Assembly (NCBI RefSeq): GCF_035984415.1 | Contig: NZ_CP130720.1 | Location: forward strand, 7,626,001 to 7,690,000 | Direction of reading: 5' to 3' | Length of the DNA stretch: 64,000 nt | DNA from: Streptomyces sp. NBC_01296 | GTDB lineage: Bacteria; Actinomycetota; Actinomycetes; Streptomycetales; Streptomycetaceae | Shown: in pieces, positions 8,285-17,286 of the stretch | Layout of the letters: the number at the start of each line of letters is the position of its first letter | Numbering within the stretch: position 1 is the first letter of the stretch | Translations under genes and position numbers: made by a program | The notes under the pieces: generated by a model | What the model was told of the DNA's origin: nothing | The model's database searches: none | Seen by the model: only the letters and a program-made list of their open reading frames with translations

Positions 8285-9385
8285 ATGTCCACCACCCTTC
8301 CCGCGGCCAGGAAGCCCGAGGAGCCCGCGAGCTCCGCGCCGGGCGCGCGCGTCGAATTCCGCGGCCTGCGGCGGGCGTTCGGCTCCACCGTCGCCCTCGA
8401 CGGGCTCGACCTGACCATCGAGCCGGGCGAACTCGTCGCCCTGCTCGGCCCGTCGGGCTGCGGAAAGACCACCGCCCTGCGCGTGGTCGCGGGCTTCGAA
8501 CAGCCCGACTCCGGTGAAGTCCTGGTCGACGGCGAGGACATCACCCGCGTACCGGCCAACCGGCGTGACGCCGGGATGGTGTTCCAGTCGTACAGCCTCT
8601 TCCCGAACCTCAGTGCACGCGACAACGTGGCCTTCGGGCTGCGCGTACGCAAGGTCGGGGCGGCCCAGCGCCGCGAGCGGGCCGCCGAACTCCTCGACTT
8701 GGTCGGCCTGCCGGACCACGGCGACCGCTACCCGCACCAGATGTCGGGCGGCCAGCAGCAGCGCGTCGCACTCGCCCGCGCCCTGGCGCTGCGCCCGCGC
8801 GTGCTGCTGCTCGACGAGCCGCTCTCCGCGCTCGACGCCAAGGTACGGGCCAACCTGCGCGACGAGATCCGCCGGCTCCAGCTCTCCCTCGGCATCACCA
8901 CCGTGTTCGTCACGCACGACCAGGAGGAGGCCCTGTCGATGGCCGACCGGGTCGCCGTCCTGAACGCAGGCCGGCTGGAGCAGTGCGCGGCCCCGGCCGA
9001 GCTGTACGAGCGCCCCGCGACGCCGTTCGTCGCCGAGTTCGTCGGCACGATGAACCGGCTGCCCGGACAGCTCACCGACTCCGGGCTGGTGGAGGTGGCC
9101 GGCGCCCGGCTGCCCGTCGACGGCCCGGTCCCGACGGCGACGCGCGAGGTGGAGGTGCTGGTCCGGCCCGAGAACGTCACCGCGACCGCCGACCCCGAAG
9201 GCGCGGCCACCGTGGTCTCCGCGTCCTTCTTCGGCGCCGTGACCCGGCTCCACCTCGAACTGCCCGGCGGCACCTCCGTCAAGGCGGACCTGCCCTCGCG
9301 GGACGCGGGCGAGCTGGCGCCGGGGGCGCGGGCCGCCGTCGGCCTGGCCGAGCGTCCGGCGCTCGTCGTGGCCCGGTCCGCGTGA
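8285..9385 (+). CDS. ABC transporter ATP-binding protein with TOBE domain
   Basis: A 366-residue ATPase of the importer class. It shows Walker A GPSGCGKTT, Q-loop VFQSYSLFPNL, signature MSGGQQQR, Walker B VLLLDEPLSALD and switch His in FVTHDQEEAL. After about residue 260 a C-terminal TOBE domain follows, the regulatory domain usual in polyamine, iron and phosphonate uptake ATPases. It follows permease 2 after 5 bp and overlaps the HAD gene by GTGA, completing the importer. Confidence 0.92.
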   Translation: MSTTLPAARKPEEPASSAPGARVEFRGLRRAFGSTVALDGLDLTIEPGELVALLGPSGCGKTTALRVVAGFEQPDSGEVLVDGEDITRVPANRRDAGMVFQSYSLFPNLSARDNVAFGLRVRKVGAAQRRERAAELLDLVGLPDHGDRYPHQMSGGQQQRVALARALALRPRVLLLDEPLSALDAKVRANLRDEIRRLQLSLGITTVFVTHDQEEALSMADRVAVLNAGRLEQCAAPAELYERPATPFVAEFVGTMNRLPGQLTDSGLVEVAGARLPVDGPVPTATREVEVLVRPENVTATADPEGAATVVSASFFGAVTRLHLELPGGTSVKADLPSRDAGELAPGARAAVGLAERPALVVARSA

Positions 9386-10095
9386 GCGGCCTCGCGGCGG
9401 TCCTGTTCGACATGGACGGCACCCTGGTCGACACCGAGGTGCTGTGGTGGAGGACCACCGAGCGGATCGCGCAGGGCCTCGGCCACGAACTGACCGGCGC
9501 GGACGCGCCCGAGGTCGTCGGCCGGGCCGTCGAGGACACCGCCGCACACCTCGTACGGGTCTCCGGAGGGGGAGATCCGTCCGAGGTGGCGCAGGACCTG
9601 ACCGCGGACTTCTTCCGCCGGGTGGAGGCCGGGGCGCCGATGCGGCCCGGCGCCCAGCGGCTGCTGACCGCGCTCGAGGCCGAGGGCGTGCCCTTCGCCC
9701 TGGTCAGCGCCTCGCCGCGGCTGGTCGTCGACTCGGTCGTCGGCGGTTCGCTGGCCCATGTCCCGTTCGCGTTCACCCTGTCCGCCGACGACACGGACCG
9801 GACGAAGCCGCACCCGGACCCGTATCGTGCGGCCGCCGAGCGGCTCGGCGCCGCGGTACGGGACTGCGTGGCGGTGGAGGACTCGCCCGACGGGGCGGCC
9901 TCCGCCGAGGCCGCCGGGTGCGCGGTGCTGGTGGTCCCGTCGCTGCTGGAGGTGCCGGCCTCGCCCGTACGGACCTTCGCGCAGTCCCTGGAGGACGTGA
10001 CTCCGGACCTGCTGCGGCGCTGCCTCGGCGGGGGCGTCCCGCGGCAGGACCGTCAGGAACCCAGGCCGAGCAGCTCCACGACGCCGTCCACGTAG
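9382..10095 (+). CDS. HAD superfamily hydrolase (subfamily IA)
   Basis: A 237-residue haloacid-dehalogenase-type phosphatase. Motif I is FDMDGTLVD with nucleophile Asp10 and acid/base Asp12, motif II is LVSAS, the Lys of motif III is in DRTKPHPDPY, and motif IV is VEDSPDG. The DMDGT and GAxxLL features point to a phosphatase or phosphoglucomutase-like member; it lacks obvious hallmarks of phosphonoacetaldehyde hydrolase. Its GTG overlaps the ATPase stop by 4 bp, so it probably processes the imported substrate. Its 3' end overlaps the convergent hypothetical gene by 43 bp. Confidence 0.85.
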   Translation: MSGLAAVLFDMDGTLVDTEVLWWRTTERIAQGLGHELTGADAPEVVGRAVEDTAAHLVRVSGGGDPSEVAQDLTADFFRRVEAGAPMRPGAQRLLTALEAEGVPFALVSASPRLVVDSVVGGSLAHVPFAFTLSADDTDRTKPHPDPYRAAAERLGAAVRDCVAVEDSPDGAASAEAAGCAVLVVPSLLEVPASPVRTFAQSLEDVTPDLLRRCLGGGVPRQDRQEPRPSSSTTPST

Positions 10096-10532
10096 GCGGC
10101 CGACACGGAGCCCGGAGCGACGGCGGCCGCGCGGCGCAGCGAGGGCAGACCGGCCCGGACGAACGCCGCGCACTGCCCGTACAGCCCGGCCTCGTGCGAG
10201 GACCCGTCGTCCTCGCTGCCGAGCAGGGACAGCAGGGTCCACAGCAGCGCCTCGCGGGTGGCCAGCCGCGGCGGGCCCGCCGACCAGACGGCCATCAGCA
10301 CCCCGCACACCGCCGGAGCGGGCGGGTGCAGGTGCCCGGACAGGAAGGCGTGGCCCTCCAACGCGCGGAAGGCGGCCGGGTGTCCCTCGGCCACCGCCCA
10401 CAAGGTGTCCACGAGATGCCCCGCACTGCGGCCGCAGCCGCACGTGACGCTCTCCCAGTCGTGCCGGGCGATCTCCGCCCCCACCGCGTCGGGCACCAAG
10501 GGGCTGCTGCGCGGCTTGTCCGTCCCTCTCAT
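10053..10532 (-). CDS. Conserved-looking hypothetical protein
   Basis: A 159-residue protein with no domain I recognise. It has an N-terminal Cys-Gly-Cys cluster (VTCGCGRSAGH) after an acidic segment, then alternating hydrophobic helices (LVDTLWAVAEGHPAAF, ALLWTLLSLLGSEDD) without a signal peptide, so it is probably soluble and cytosolic. Codon use is typical of the neighbours, and the longest competing frame in this stretch is not gene-like. It is convergent with the HAD gene and overlaps it by 43 bp. Confidence 0.65.
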   Translation of the reverse strand: MRGTDKPRSSPLVPDAVGAEIARHDWESVTCGCGRSAGHLVDTLWAVAEGHPAAFRALEGHAFLSGHLHPPAPAVCGVLMAVWSAGPPRLATREALLWTLLSLLGSEDDGSSHEAGLYGQCAAFVRAGLPSLRRAAAVAPGSVSAAYVDGVVELLGLGS

Positions 10533-10655
10533 GCGAGCAGTATGGGGATCGGGAACCGGCCTGACCAGGGGGTTCCGCCAGTCGGAACGGCCCCGTGACC
10601 AGGGGCGGGAGCGGGGCCCGCAGCGAGCCCGGGACCGGGCCCCGGCGTCGGACCC

Positions 10656-10708
10656 GGTCCGGGCCCTTGTCCGGGCTTCGCACCGTGTCCCGGACAGGGG
10701 CCCGGATC
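10656..10708 (+). other. 20-bp stem hairpin upstream of the DUF2330 gene
   Basis: Arms at 10656-10675 and 10689-10708 pair along their full 20 bp (the only non-Watson-Crick positions are two G-U pairs) around a 13-nt loop. It lies in the divergent interval between the hypothetical gene (start 10532) and the DUF2330 gene (start 10750). There is no T-tract, so it is not a simple terminator; it may act in the 5' leader. Confidence 0.5.
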
Positions 10709-10749
10709 ATGGCCGGAACCGGATCGCGGGGGCCCACGTCTGAGACCCC

Positions 10750-11826
10750 GTGTGGATGAAACGAAGAATTGCCGCCCTGCTCCTGGCCCTGCTCGCGACG
10801 CAGCTGGGATCCCTGATCAGCCCTGCGTACGCCTGCGGCTGCGGGGCGATGATCCCCGAGGGCTACGCCCGGATCGGCGTCGAACGGGAGACCTCCGTCG
10901 TGCGCTTCGACGGCCGTACGGAACAGATCGTGATGCGGTTCGTCGTCCGCGGGGACGCCCCGCGAGCGGCCTGGATCATGCCGGTACCCGGGCGGGCCAC
11001 GGTGGAGCTGGGCGACGAGGAGATGTTCCGGCAGCTGACCTGGCTGACCCGGCCCGAGTTCAAGACCCGCAGCTACTTCTGGCCGCGCGACCGGGACTGG
11101 CCGTTCTCCTCCCGTACGGGCGACTCAGTGGGGGCCCCGATGCCCGGTGCGGGCGCCCCCTCGGTCGGTGTCGTAGGCCGCGAACAGCTCGGCGATTTCG
11201 ACGTCGCACGCCTCACCGCGACCGACCCCGGCGCACTGCGCAACTGGCTCGAGACCAACGGCTTCAAGCTGCCCGACGGCCTCACCGGCGAACTGAAGCC
11301 GTACGTCGACCAGAAGTGGGAGTACGTCGCCGTACGCCTCGCCCCCCGGGAGCCGGGCAAGAAGCTCACGGGCACCCTCGACCCGCTGAAGATCCGCTTC
11401 GACAGCAACCGGCTGGTCTACCCGATGCGGCTGTCCCGGCTGGCCAAGACCCCGCAGTCCCTCGGGCTGTACATCCTGGCCGATCACCGCATGGAGCCGG
11501 CCTCCGCGATCGGCGGCGCCAAGCCGAAGATCACCTTCGCCGGCACGGTCACCCCGGAGGGCGGGCTCGCCACGCTCACCGGCGGCAAGCCGGCCTTCCT
11601 GACGGCGATCGACCAGGAGTTCCCGGAGCCGGGCCGCATCGACGGCGACCACGAACTGCGCGCCACCGCCGCCGACACCCCGTACCGCAAGGTGATCTAC
11701 ACCAACGAACTGCTCACCGTCGGCGGGATCCCGGCCTGGCTGCTGACCGTCGGGGCCGTTCTCGTCGCCCTCGCGGCGGGCGCCTTCACCCTGCGCCGCC
11801 GCAGGTCCCGCAGCGCGAGCGCCTGA
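10750..11826 (+). CDS. DUF2330 domain-containing membrane-anchored protein
   Basis: A 358-residue exported protein. A Sec signal peptide (residues 1-27, ending ISPAYA) is followed at once by a CGCG motif. The body has the DUF2330 pattern (residues VVRFDGRTEQIVMRFVV and AAWIMPVPGRATVELG). A C-terminal membrane helix (GIPAWLLTVGAVLVALAAGA) and a basic tail (LRRRRSRS) would anchor it with the domain outside the cell. GTG at 10750 or ATG at 10756 could start it. Family function is unknown to me. Confidence 0.82.
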   Translation: MWMKRRIAALLLALLATQLGSLISPAYACGCGAMIPEGYARIGVERETSVVRFDGRTEQIVMRFVVRGDAPRAAWIMPVPGRATVELGDEEMFRQLTWLTRPEFKTRSYFWPRDRDWPFSSRTGDSVGAPMPGAGAPSVGVVGREQLGDFDVARLTATDPGALRNWLETNGFKLPDGLTGELKPYVDQKWEYVAVRLAPREPGKKLTGTLDPLKIRFDSNRLVYPMRLSRLAKTPQSLGLYILADHRMEPASAIGGAKPKITFAGTVTPEGGLATLTGGKPAFLTAIDQEFPEPGRIDGDHELRATAADTPYRKVIYTNELLTVGGIPAWLLTVGAVLVALAAGAFTLRRRRSRSASA

Positions 11827-11843
11827 CCGACCCGATGCGCAGC

Positions 11844-11886
11844 GCGGCCGCGGCCCGCGATCCTCGAGATCCCGGGCCGCGGCCGC
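11844..11886. terminator. Bidirectional terminator between convergent genes
   Basis: A 14-bp GC-perfect inverted repeat (arms 11844-11857 and 11873-11886) encloses a small GATC inner pairing. It lies between the stops of the DUF2330 gene (11826) and the convergent carboxylesterase (11913). Streptomyces terminators often lack a U-tract, as here. Confidence 0.75.
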
Positions 11887-11912
11887 CCCCGTAGCACTGC
11901 GCTCGGCCGGAT

Positions 11913-13523
11913 CTACACCGGCCGGGGCGGCTGCGTCCGCCAGAACGCGCACTGGTGGTCCGACCCGAACGAGGTGCCGGTCCGCGTCGCCGCGGGGTCG
12001 AGGGTGAGCACCGTGGCAGCGGCCCCGGCCCCGGTCGCCGGCCACGCCGTCTGCCCCGCCGCCGCCGGGACGCCGTAGCGCGCGAACGCACCCCAGTAGC
12101 GCTTCATCCGGGTCGCGAGCGCGACCTGCTCCGCGGTCAGCGGCCGGTCGCCCATGGTGAAGTCGTGCAGATAGGCCAGCTCCGCACTGTGCGCATTCGA
12201 CTCGTCGAGACCGGGCACCTGCGCCCCGGCCAGCGTCGGCGAGTTCGGATCGTCGAACTCGTAGAAATACGTGGGCACTTGCGCGGCGAACAGCTGCGCC
12301 GTCCACGCCGTCTGGCAGGCGAACGTCGAGTCCGTCGTGAGCGCCGACAGCGCCAGGTACGGGGACCCGTACGCCGACACCGGATACCGGGCGAGCACCT
12401 CCGGGCCGGCCGCCCCGTACCCCGCCAGGACCTGCGCGGTGTACTGCTCCTGCGTCAGGTGCGGCTGGGTCAGCGCGACGAACAGGCGCGCCTCGGACCG
12501 GGTGCTCCCGATCAGTACCGGCACCTTGTTCCAGTGCCCGCTCCCGATGGCCGTCGCCGGATCGACCGGCAGCAGCCCGTCACCGGAGGCCGGACCCGAG
12601 GTGGGCACCGTACGGGCCGCCTCGACCAGCGCCGCCCCGGAGGCGGCCCGCAGGCACGCGGCCGGCGCGGCCGGATCCGTGCAGCCCGCGGCCATGGCGA
12701 AGGCCCGTGCCTGCGACTCGGCCTGCGCGCGGTCCGGCGGACGCAGCAGCGTGCACGGCCCGCTCTGCAGCACCGCCCGGTGGAACAGCCCGGCCGCCGA
12801 AGGCGCGGCCAGCAGCGCACAGACGGAACCGCTGCCCGCCGACTGCCCGGAGACCGTGACGTTCCCGGGGTTCCCGCCGAACGCGGCGATGTTCTCCCGG
12901 GTCCAGCGCAGCGCCGCCATCTGGTCCATCAGCCCGAAGGAGCCGGAGCGCTGCGCATTCTCCCCGGCGAGCTCGGGCAGCCCGAGATAACCCAGCTGCC
13001 CCAGACGGTAGTTGATGCTGACCACGACAGTGCCGGTGAGATCGGCCATGGTACGGCCGCCGAACTGCGTGCCCGTGCCCTGGCTGTACGCACCCCCGTG
13101 CATCCACACGATCACCGGCAGCCGGGCTCCGGCACGGGCCGTGCGGGGCCGGTACACGTCGAGATACAGGCAGTCCTCGCTGACGGCCTGCGGATCACGC
13201 AGCCCGAACGGCGAGAACTGCAGGCACGCCGGGGCCTGCCGGACCGCCTCCCGGACCCCGGTCCAGCGGCGCGGCTGCTGCGGCGCGCGCAGCCGCGCGT
13301 CCCCGACCGGGGGAGCGGCGTAGGGGACGCCGAGGAACTCCTGGGCGCCCGAGCCGTCGTCGTTCCGCCCGCGCAGCACGCCCTGCGCGATGGTGGCCTG
13401 CGGGCGCGCAGACCCGCCGGACGAAGCCGCGGTGGCCGCCGCTGCGGGGAGCGCCGGGGCGAGCAGGGCCGCCAGCGCACAGGCGGCGGCGAGCAGCGAC
13501 CGTGCCGTACGCGGCCGACTCAC
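11913..13523 (-). CDS. Secreted type B carboxylesterase
   Basis: A 536-residue esterase of the carboxylesterase/cholinesterase family. An N-terminal Sec signal peptide (residues 1-30, ending PAAAA) shows export. The nucleophile elbow GQSAG places the active Ser at 228, the oxyanion-hole HGG is at 142-144 and the family signature EDCLYLDVY at 116-124. It hydrolyses carboxylic esters outside the cell; the substrate is unknown. Its GTG overlaps the stop of the SurE-like gene by 4 bp, so it is the last gene of an MFS-surE-esterase operon preceded by a probable LacI site. Confidence 0.9.
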   Translation of the reverse strand: MSRPRTARSLLAAACALAALLAPALPAAAATAASSGGSARPQATIAQGVLRGRNDDGSGAQEFLGVPYAAPPVGDARLRAPQQPRRWTGVREAVRQAPACLQFSPFGLRDPQAVSEDCLYLDVYRPRTARAGARLPVIVWMHGGAYSQGTGTQFGGRTMADLTGTVVVSINYRLGQLGYLGLPELAGENAQRSGSFGLMDQMAALRWTRENIAAFGGNPGNVTVSGQSAGSGSVCALLAAPSAAGLFHRAVLQSGPCTLLRPPDRAQAESQARAFAMAAGCTDPAAPAACLRAASGAALVEAARTVPTSGPASGDGLLPVDPATAIGSGHWNKVPVLIGSTRSEARLFVALTQPHLTQEQYTAQVLAGYGAAGPEVLARYPVSAYGSPYLALSALTTDSTFACQTAWTAQLFAAQVPTYFYEFDDPNSPTLAGAQVPGLDESNAHSAELAYLHDFTMGDRPLTAEQVALATRMKRYWGAFARYGVPAAAGQTAWPATGAGAAATVLTLDPAATRTGTSFGSDHQCAFWRTQPPRPV

Positions 13524-14446
13524 GGGCGGAGCCCGGCGATGAGGGCCGAGGTGACCGCGAAGTCGGCGGGCCCGGTGTTCCAGTCGGCGTTCATCGGGCT
13601 GACGGCGATCTTGCCGGCACTCACCGCCTCCACGTCACCGCCCTTGGCGGCCGGCTGCGGGCGGACCTGCACCGTCACCTTCCAGGTGCCGTCCCCGGAG
13701 TCGGTGAAGTCCGCCTGGAGCGGGGCCTGGGGGTCTTGGAAGGTCGCCGCCACACCGGCCGCCGTTCCCTTGCCGTCCGCGCCGACGATCGGGTGGTTGA
13801 CGTTGAGGCCGACGCCCTTCGGCAGCAGCGGGCCCGACCTCGCCCGGCTGCGCAGCCGGTCGATCAGCTTCACGGCGAAGTCGAGGGTGGGGCCCATCGC
13901 GTTGACGGTGGCGGTCGGATCGGGCACGGCCAGGCCGCCGGTGCTCAGCGCGATCGCCGGTACGCCGCTCTCGAGGGCGGTGACGGCGCCGCCGACCGTA
14001 CCGGAGTGGGTGGCGAGACCGGCCACGTTCGGGCCGAAGTTGGTGCCCGAGACCACCAGGTCGGGGGCGCGTCCCTCGAAGACCTCGGAGAGGCCGAAGG
14101 CGACGGAGTCGCCGGGCGTGCCGTCCACGGCCCACACCTTCGGCTCGGGGTGTTTCACCGCGATGGTGGGGGCGCTCATCATCTTCGTGCCGGTGCCGCT
14201 CTGGTTGGTGAGCGGGGCGACGATGGTGACGTCGTACCCGGCGGCGGTGAGCCGCTCGAACGCCTTGCGGATGCCGGGTGCGTTGTACCCGTCGTCGTTC
14301 GTGAGCAGGATCCGCAGCGGGGCCGCGGGAGCCGCCGTACTCGCCGCGGGCGCGGTCTGCGGCGAGGCGACCGCGGGCGCCGTACCCGCGAGGGCTGCGG
14401 TGCACACGATGAGGACGGCCGGCGGCAGAACTCGCTTGCGTCTCAC
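13520..14446 (-). CDS. Secreted SurE-like 5'/3'-nucleotidase
   Basis: A 308-residue SurE-family phosphatase. The metal site is intact: NDDGYNAPGI (Asp pair), SGTNFGPN (Asn), and the family GTPGDSV segment. SurE removes phosphate from nucleoside monophosphates and is normally cytosolic, but this one begins with a Sec signal peptide of about 28 residues (VRRKRVLPPAVLIVCTAALA then GTAPAVAS), so it should act outside. The GTG start at 14446 has an AAGGAG ribosome site. It lies between the MFS gene and the secreted esterase; overlap with the latter implies a shared job, perhaps scavenging phosphate esters. Confidence 0.85.
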   Translation of the reverse strand: MRRKRVLPPAVLIVCTAALAGTAPAVASPQTAPAASTAAPAAPLRILLTNDDGYNAPGIRKAFERLTAAGYDVTIVAPLTNQSGTGTKMMSAPTIAVKHPEPKVWAVDGTPGDSVAFGLSEVFEGRAPDLVVSGTNFGPNVAGLATHSGTVGGAVTALESGVPAIALSTGGLAVPDPTATVNAMGPTLDFAVKLIDRLRSRARSGPLLPKGVGLNVNHPIVGADGKGTAAGVAATFQDPQAPLQADFTDSGDGTWKVTVQVRPQPAAKGGDVEAVSAGKIAVSPMNADWNTGPADFAVTSALIAGLRP

Positions 14447-14604
14447 AGGGAACTCCTTGGAAGGGGAGGGGAGGGAGGCGAGGGTGCGGTACGGGTGGTG
14501 CGAGGAGGGTGTGGTGCAGGACCGGCGGGCGCACGACCCTCGGCATGCGCCCGCCGGAGTTCGAGCCGGGCCGCCGCGATGCGGCAACGGCGGCCCGGCG
14601 CCGG

Positions 14605-15852
14605 TCAGCGCACGCTGCGGATCGGGAGGATGGCGAGTGCGCCGATCAGCGACAGGGCCCCGCCGACGAGGAAGAGCGGGGTGTAACCGCCGAGGGCGGT
14701 CACCACGGCCGAGGCGACGAAGGGGGCGATGATCTGCGGCCCGGCGTTCGCGATGTTGAGGACGCCCATGTCGCGGGCGGCGTCCTCGGCGCGGGGCAGG
14801 ACCAGGGTCACCAGCGCGGTGTCGACGGCCATGAAGCAGCCGAACGCGAGCCCGTTGAGCGCGCTGAAGACGAGCATGCCGGTCCAGGTGGGGCTGATGA
14901 CGGGGACCACCATGACGAGCCCGGCGAGGGCCGCCGAGACGCCGACGAACACCTTGCGGCGGTCCCACCGGTCGGAGAGCATCCCGCCCACCACGGTCGA
15001 GAGGGCCATCGCGACCATCGACACGGGGGTGAGCACCGCCATCGCGGCGGGCGGGGTCAGGCCGGAGGGCAGGCTGATGTGGTCGTCCAGGATGTACAGC
15101 TGGTAGCCGACGACGGAGAAGTAGCCGAGGACCATCAGGGCCCGGCCGATGAACGCCCACCGGAAGTCGTGGTTCGCCAACGCCGAGAGGAACGCGGCGA
15201 GTTGGGCCCGCTTCGGGGCGGCGGCCGGTGCGGGGCCGGTGCGCGGGACGTCCCGGCACAGCAGGGTGAGCAGCAGTGCGGAAGCGGCGACGATCGCGCC
15301 GAAGACCAGGTACCCGGTCTGCAGGTGGTCGGCGGTCTTGGAGGCGATGAGCACTCCGACCGTGCCGCCGATCGGCAGGCCCAGCCCGACCAGCGCGGAC
15401 GCGGTGCCGCGCCGGGCGACGGGCACCCGGTCGGGGACGATCGCGGTGACCGCGGCCTGGTAGACGTTCATGGTCGCCTGGACGAGGCACCAGCCGATGC
15501 CGACGAGGAGCGCGGTGGTCGCGTATCCGACGAAGGCGAGCGCGGCGAGCGAGGCGAAGGCGCCGCCGAGGATCCACGGGTTGCGGCGGCCGCTGCGGTC
15601 GGAGAGGGCGCCGGCGATCGGGTTGAAGGCGGTCGCGAAGACCGCGCTGATCCCGCCGATCACCCCGAGTACGGCGACCTTGTCGGCGGGGTCGATCTCC
15701 GCGACCTGAGTGGGCAGCAGGATCGATCCGACGCCCATGTAGACGGCCAGCAGGGCGGAGTTCGCGACCAGCAGCAGGGGCAGGAGCGCGCGCTGGCGGG
15801 GAGGTTCGGGATCCGCCGGGGCGGGTGAATCGATCAGTTCGTTCTGGGCCAT
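14605..15852 (-). CDS. MFS transporter
   Basis: A 415-residue major facilitator with about 12 hydrophobic segments. The conserved loop motif GALSDRSGRRNPWILGG occurs after helix 2 and a second copy, GGMLSDRWDRRKV, lies in the C-half. The ATG is preceded by GAGGAG. It is the promoter-proximal gene of the operon with surE and the carboxylesterase, so it probably imports the product those secreted enzymes release, or exports a compound linked to them. The closest functional class is sugar or drug transport; this is not resolvable by reading. Confidence 0.85.
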   Translation of the reverse strand: MAQNELIDSPAPADPEPPRQRALLPLLLVANSALLAVYMGVGSILLPTQVAEIDPADKVAVLGVIGGISAVFATAFNPIAGALSDRSGRRNPWILGGAFASLAALAFVGYATTALLVGIGWCLVQATMNVYQAAVTAIVPDRVPVARRGTASALVGLGLPIGGTVGVLIASKTADHLQTGYLVFGAIVAASALLLTLLCRDVPRTGPAPAAAPKRAQLAAFLSALANHDFRWAFIGRALMVLGYFSVVGYQLYILDDHISLPSGLTPPAAMAVLTPVSMVAMALSTVVGGMLSDRWDRRKVFVGVSAALAGLVMVVPVISPTWTGMLVFSALNGLAFGCFMAVDTALVTLVLPRAEDAARDMGVLNIANAGPQIIAPFVASAVVTALGGYTPLFLVGGALSLIGALAILPIRSVR

Positions 15853-16430
15853 GACGACTCCTCGGGGGACGGGGCGAGAAGGGGTGCGGAGGCTCGGCGC
15901 GGGGGGCCCGTGGCGGAGAGGCGTGCACCGTGCGTGGGGCTGCGGCGAGGTGCTGCCGCCCGGGGAAGGCTCGGCGGGCGGCTGTGGTTCACATGATGTT
16001 GTTACACGTGTCACCTTCGGCGCTTGGACACTGTGTAGCACCCATTTCGGGGCGTTGCTAGAGGCCGGGACGTGGCGATGTGCGGATCGTGACCGACCGG
16101 CGGGTAACTCTGCGAGGACGTGTAACCACCACCTCAAGCCACTGAGCTGGGCTGTTGTGTCCAAAATCCCTCTTGCGCTTGTGGCGGCAGTCACGCATCC
16201 GCAATACTCCGGTGCCGCATCGCGAAGACTCCCGTCACCGCTCGCCGCAATAGGCCGCGGCCGGCGTCTCCTGGTGCCTGCCGTCCCGGGCCCCCGCTCC
16301 TGGGCCACCGCTCCCGGGCCCCTGTCCGGGGCACCTGCCCCCGGCCTTCGGCCCCGTGAAGTCCTCCACCGCCTGTGCCTGCTCTCCGCGTGCCCCCACC
16401 GCCTGGGGAGACCACCGTGAAAGGCCTGTC
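15853..16430. other. Gene-free 578-bp divergent intergenic region
   Basis: No open frame here has coding character. It holds one full LacI-type site (16002-16013), a half-site ACGTGTAA at 16118-16125, and otherwise GC-rich sequence. It must contain the promoters of the MFS operon (minus) and of the PAP2 gene (plus). An in-frame GTG at 16356 could extend PAP2 by 25 residues, but ATG 16431 fits better. Confidence 0.6.
16002..16013. promoter_or_regulatory. LacI-type operator A (TTACACGTGTCA)
   Basis: This near-palindrome matches the three other sites at 18840, 23712 and 23788. It lies 150 bp upstream of the MFS-surE-esterase operon, with a half-site 105 bp further away at 16118. Shared with the LacI gene's own leader, it suggests control by that protein. 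Confidence 0.65.
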
Positions 16431-17162
16431 ATGCCACGTTCCTCCGCCGTGCCCCGGTCCGGGCACCGCGCGTCCCCGCCCCTGATCCCCGCTCCCCGGC
16501 ACCACCTCCCGGCGGTCCCGCCCCGCCATGCCGTACCCGTCGGAGCAGGTCTCCTGCTCGGGTCGCTGCTGATCGGCCTCCTGGTCTCGGTCGGTGAACG
16601 CCCCGTTTTCCAGGGGCTCGACGACAGCTGGGCCGCATCCATGGACGGCTCGCGCGCCGACGCCCTCACCGGCCTCGCCACCGTCTTCGACCGGCTCGGC
16701 GGCCCGCTCGGCCTGGTCCTGCCGCTCGGTCTGATCGGCTGCCTCTGCGTCTACGGGCGCTGGCGGTCCGGGCTGTTCGCCTTCGCCGCCGGCATCGTGG
16801 CGAACGTCCTCCTGGTGCTCCCGCTCAAGCAGCTCGTCGACCGTCCCCGCCCGCCGCACCCGTGGGTGCTGGTCAATGACGGCTCGTTCCCCTCCGGCCA
16901 GGTGTTCAGTGCCGTGACGCTGGTGTTCGTGGCCGCCGTCCTGGTGTTCCCGCCGCGGGCGCGCCGCTGGTGGTGGCTCTTCGCGGCGCTGTACGTCGTC
17001 GCCATGATGGGCAGTCGGACCTGGCTGCACGCGCAGTGGCTCAGCGACACCGTCGCCGGGGCGCTGGCCGGCGCCGGCAGCTGCATGCTGCTGTGGAGGG
17101 CGTTCGCGCCGCTGCTGCGGGTCGAGGCCGAGCGGGTCGAGGCCGGCAGCCTGTGGCTGTGA
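16431..17162 (+). CDS. PAP2 superfamily membrane phosphatase, His-to-Gln variant
   Basis: A 243-residue membrane protein with five to six hydrophobic segments. The PAP2 motifs are recognisable: KQLVDRPRP (motif 1) and SRTWLHAQWLSD (motif 3, with the nucleophilic His). Motif 2 reads PSGQ instead of PSGH, so the general-acid His is replaced. The paralogue at 21760 keeps PSGH. PAP2 enzymes dephosphorylate lipid phosphates on the outer membrane face; this copy may be slow, have altered chemistry or be a binding protein. The start at 16431 is chosen because an AAAGG ribosome site precedes it. Confidence 0.82.
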   Translation: MPRSSAVPRSGHRASPPLIPAPRHHLPAVPPRHAVPVGAGLLLGSLLIGLLVSVGERPVFQGLDDSWAASMDGSRADALTGLATVFDRLGGPLGLVLPLGLIGCLCVYGRWRSGLFAFAAGIVANVLLVLPLKQLVDRPRPPHPWVLVNDGSFPSGQVFSAVTLVFVAAVLVFPPRARRWWWLFAALYVVAMMGSRTWLHAQWLSDTVAGALAGAGSCMLLWRAFAPLLRVEAERVEAGSLWL

Positions 17163-17180
17163 GACCCGCAGGCCCACCGC

Positions 17181-17223
17181 ATATCGAGAATCATTGACGG
17201 TCGTCCAATAATCGCCATATCCT
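17181..17223 (+). promoter_or_regulatory. PaaX-type promoter/operator before the carboxylesterase
   Basis: ATATCGAG (17181-17188) is followed after 5 nt by -35 TTGACG (17194-17199) and after 18 nt by -10 TATCCT (17218-17223). The same layout recurs at 24423 and 26679, which argues for a shared regulator and identical promoter geometry. Confidence 0.7.
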
Positions 17224-17286
17224 CGATCCGGAGCCGGCGTGCGTCCACCGCGCCGCCGGCCCCCGGAGCAACAAAGGAAGGCCCCC

